From Sulfitobacter sp. SK011 (lineage in GTDB: Bacteria > Pseudomonadota > Alphaproteobacteria > Rhodobacterales > Rhodobacteraceae), in the NCBI RefSeq assembly GCF_003352065.1, contig NZ_CP025803.1, positions 2,335,574 through 2,399,573 of the forward strand: 64,000 nt of DNA. Direction: 5' to 3'. Position 1 is the first letter of the stretch, and every line of letters begins with the position of its first letter. Under the pieces are notes generated by a model. That model had not been told where the DNA came from. It did no database searches and saw nothing but the letters and a program-made list of their open reading frames with translations. Shown here piece after piece: positions 61,915 through 64,000 of this stretch. The translations under genes and the position numbers were made by a program.

Positions 61915-62786
61915 ATCTTGTTGATATTCCCACTCAATGCCGCGTTGAACTCCGCATCGGACATCGACACATTCAACCCTTCGGTCAAGGCACGCGAAAA
62001 GCTTGCGATCATGCTGCTGTTCTGGCTGAGTTTGGCGGAAGCTTCATCCGTCGAATAGCCACCCGACAATGCCACAACCCGCAGCACATTCGCGTGCTGG
62101 GCCACTTCATCATACTGCCCCGGAACATCCGGAATGGTGAGCTTGAGCATCACCATCTCACCCGCTGGCAATTGGTCAAGATGCTTCAAAAGGGCATCGC
62201 GCAGCAGGTCTTCTGCCGCCGCTTTGGTCTTTGAATGGATGTTCACCTCAGGTTCGAGAATCGGCACCAAACCTGCGTTGCAAACCTGTTTTGCCACTTC
62301 AAATTGTTGCGCGACAACTGCGTCAATGCCGCCTGCGTCAGCCTCGTGGATCACCGAACGTTCCTTGGTCCCAAAAATCCCTGCAGCAACCGCACGCGCC
62401 AACAAGCTGTCCAGTTCTGGCATCGGTTTGAGAAGCTGCACGCCATCAGCGATCTCTTCCAGCCCCTTGTCGATCTTCAAAAATGGCACGACGCCCCGGT
62501 CTTCCCACAACAGTTGCGCGACCGGTTTGCCGTTGATGGTATCGTCCATCGTGCGTTCAAACAGGATCGCACCGATCACCTTGGCGCTGGTAAAATCATC
62601 CGCAAGAATGATCCGCGCCCGCATGTCGTGCATCGCCTGGAACATTTCGGCATCGCCCGAATAGTCACTTGGCTGCACACCATAAAGGGCAAGCGCCTTG
62701 GGGGTGGAACCGCCCGATTGATCCAAGGCCGCAATAAATCCCTTACCGCTTTCAATCTGCGTTTTTTGTGCATTGTTGATCGCCAT
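61893..62786 (-). CDS. Fructose-bisphosphate aldolase class I
   Basis: A 297-residue class I (Schiff-base) aldolase of the bacterial short type: GKGFIAALDQSGGSTPKALA, the segment VPFLKIDKGLEEIADGVQLL, VPILEPEVNIHSK and GEMVMLKLTIPD with the expected Schiff-base lysine, then LRVVALSGGYSTDEA. It cleaves fructose-1,6-bisphosphate in gluconeogenesis or glycolysis and would combine dihydroxyacetone phosphate from the glycerol pathway with glyceraldehyde phosphate. It ends inside the convergent small gene. Confidence 0.92.
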   Translation of the reverse strand: MAINNAQKTQIESGKGFIAALDQSGGSTPKALALYGVQPSDYSGDAEMFQAMHDMRARIILADDFTSAKVIGAILFERTMDDTINGKPVAQLLWEDRGVVPFLKIDKGLEEIADGVQLLKPMPELDSLLARAVAAGIFGTKERSVIHEADAGGIDAVVAQQFEVAKQVCNAGLVPILEPEVNIHSKTKAAAEDLLRDALLKHLDQLPAGEMVMLKLTIPDVPGQYDEVAQHANVLRVVALSGGYSTDEASAKLSQNSSMIASFSRALTEGLNVSMSDAEFNAALSGNINKIYAASVA

Positions 62787-62857
62787 GAAACACTCACCTT
62801 CGTCTACTGATTCCGTTAAACCTGATGTTAATCCAAAGGCCGCTGCGATGATAGAAC

Positions 62858-64000
62858 CTACCGCCGCTCAAGTCTCAGCCATATACCACTGGCCGAGCGC
62901 ACGGTCAGATGCGCCACTGGGACCGGCACGCGCACCGGCACTGCGGCAACGCGGAAATCGCGCAATATCCGCGACAGGATCAATGGCCCCTCAACCATCG
63001 CAAACCCCGCGCCTGTGCACACACGCGGACCCGATGAGAACGGAATAAAAGCCTCGCGCGCGCATTTTTGACCGTTCTCACTGTGCCAGCGGGTCGGGTC
63101 AAAGCCATCCGGGTTGTCCCAAAGCCGTTCATGACGGTGCAGGTGCCAAGGGCTGAGCACAAGCTGCGCGCCCGGTTTCACATCCCGGTCGCGAAACCGC
63201 TCAGGACAGGTGTTTTCGCGCACCATCATCGGCACCGGCGGATAAAGCCGCAGTGCCTCACGAAACACATCACGGCTGAGCTTAAGCTTCGACATCACAG
63301 CAAAATCGCAGGTCTTCAATGCCTTGGCTTCCTCTGCCAGCTTGTCCTGCCAGTTGGGATGGGTCGCCATCAGATAGAGCGTCCACGCCAATGCCGACGC
63401 GCTTGTTTCATGTCCGGCCAGAAAGAATATCGCTACCTGATCAACCATTTCATCGGTGCTGAAGCGATCCCCTGTCACCGGGTCGGCGGTGGTCATGATC
63501 TTGGTCGCCAGATCGTCAGGGGCGGTACCGGCCTCAATATCGGCCATGCGGATCGTGGTCAGTTCGGTGATCAGGCTGCGAATTTTTGCAGCACTGGTGC
63601 GTGTGCCTTTGCGAAAGAGCCGCGGCATCCAGCGCGGTAGCGGGATAAAGGCCGCAAGGTTCAATAATGGCTGCGACCGTTGATAGGTTTTGAAGGCGTC
63701 AAAAACCGCACGGGCCAGATGATGGTCAATCGGGATTGAAAAGAGCGTGCGAAAGATCACATCTGCCGCCGCATGGCTGGTTTCAACCTCAACTTCGATC
63801 ACCTGACCGACCTGAGCCTCAAGCCGTGTCGCTGTCGCTTCTGCGGCATCCCACATGGCTGGAAACACCTCGCGCAGGCGGCCCCCTTCAAACGCGGGGT
63901 CAATGATGCGGCGTTGGCGTTTCCATGTCTCGCCATTGGTCAGGAACACCGATTTGCCCAGCAAGGGCCGCAACCCTTCGCTGATCCTGTCCGACTTGGG
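62858..64000 (-). CDS. Cytochrome P450, N-terminus cut by window edge
   Basis: The frame is open to the right edge (reading DRISEGLRPLLGKSVFLTNG), so only the start is missing; 380 residues are present. The C-helix is GETWKRQRRIIDPAFEGGRL, the I-helix FFLAGHETSASALAWTLYLM with its acid-Thr pair, ExxR is EALRLYPPVP and the heme loop is FSSGPRVCTGAGFAM with the ligand Cys. It is a soluble bacterial P450 and needs ferredoxin-type partners, none of which are nearby. Substrate unknown. Confidence 0.92.
   Translation of the reverse strand, partial: PKSDRISEGLRPLLGKSVFLTNGETWKRQRRIIDPAFEGGRLREVFPAMWDAAEATATRLEAQVGQVIEVEVETSHAAADVIFRTLFSIPIDHHLARAVFDAFKTYQRSQPLLNLAAFIPLPRWMPRLFRKGTRTSAAKIRSLITELTTIRMADIEAGTAPDDLATKIMTTADPVTGDRFSTDEMVDQVAIFFLAGHETSASALAWTLYLMATHPNWQDKLAEEAKALKTCDFAVMSKLKLSRDVFREALRLYPPVPMMVRENTCPERFRDRDVKPGAQLVLSPWHLHRHERLWDNPDGFDPTRWHSENGQKCAREAFIPFSSGPRVCTGAGFAMVEGPLILSRILRDFRVAAVPVRVPVPVAHLTVRSASGIWLRLERR

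Overview
The window is a chromosomal segment from an alphaproteobacterium of the Rhodobacterales, most likely the marine Roseobacter group. The support is an intact DMSP demethylase gene (dmdA) next to acrylyl-CoA reductase (acuI), a trgA-trgB-cysK locus as in Rhodobacter, a two-piece (permuted) ssrA gene with SspB nearby, a stand-alone methyltetrahydrofolate-binding protein next to metF, and a glpSTPQUV-type glycerol ABC transporter. The genus cannot be decided from the sequence.

Layout. 1-414: 5' part of a Ppx/GppA phosphatase. 686-3033: one-carbon operon (Virulence_fact protein, MetF, methyl-THF-binding protein) closed by a terminator. 3244-9629: chemotaxis cluster STAS-cheY-cheA-cheW-cheR-cheY plus a small gene with CheZ/CheT-like features; cheB lies on the other strand with a decayed cheD behind it. 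9928-21539: glycerol regulon (glpR divergent from glpD-glpS-glpT-glpP-glpQ-glpU-glpV-glpK and an iron alcohol dehydrogenase). 21633-31132, minus strand: galT, a Na/Pi-type carrier, and a DeoR-controlled Ugp-like ABC operon with a phosphodiesterase and an inositol-phosphatase-family enzyme. 31428-33953: AAC(3)-I-like acetyltransferase, a broken but fully bounded IS3-family element inserted in an older IS remnant, a 180-bp inverted-repeat segment and tRNA-Ser(GGA).

34027-43772, minus strand: a tightly packed stress block read as PLP enzyme, photolyase, CFA synthase, TrgA, TrgB, CysK, mechanosensitive channel, AlaX. 44332-49899: BCCT transporter, TPR protein, SLC13 transporter. 50071-55181, minus strand: a likely operon DUF2182-DUF1326-DinB-dmdA-acuI-hypothetical-HIT, divergent from a FadR-type regulator (55259-56020) with two palindromic candidate operators in between. 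56080-64000: ssrA, CIA30 protein, rhodanese-ChrB and ChrA, sspB, fumC with two small coupled genes, class I aldolase, and a cytochrome P450 cut by the window edge.

How it fits together. Osmolyte uptake (BCCT), DMSP demethylation (DmdA makes 5-methyl-THF), MetF and the methyl-THF-binding protein connect DMSP sulfur and methyl groups to the folate/methionine pool, while AcuI removes acrylyl-CoA. Glycerol and phosphodiester uptake operons feed triose phosphates and phosphate. The chemotaxis cluster contains no receptor or flagellar gene in this window, and it appears to be losing CheD. No CRISPR array, prophage or rRNA operon was seen.
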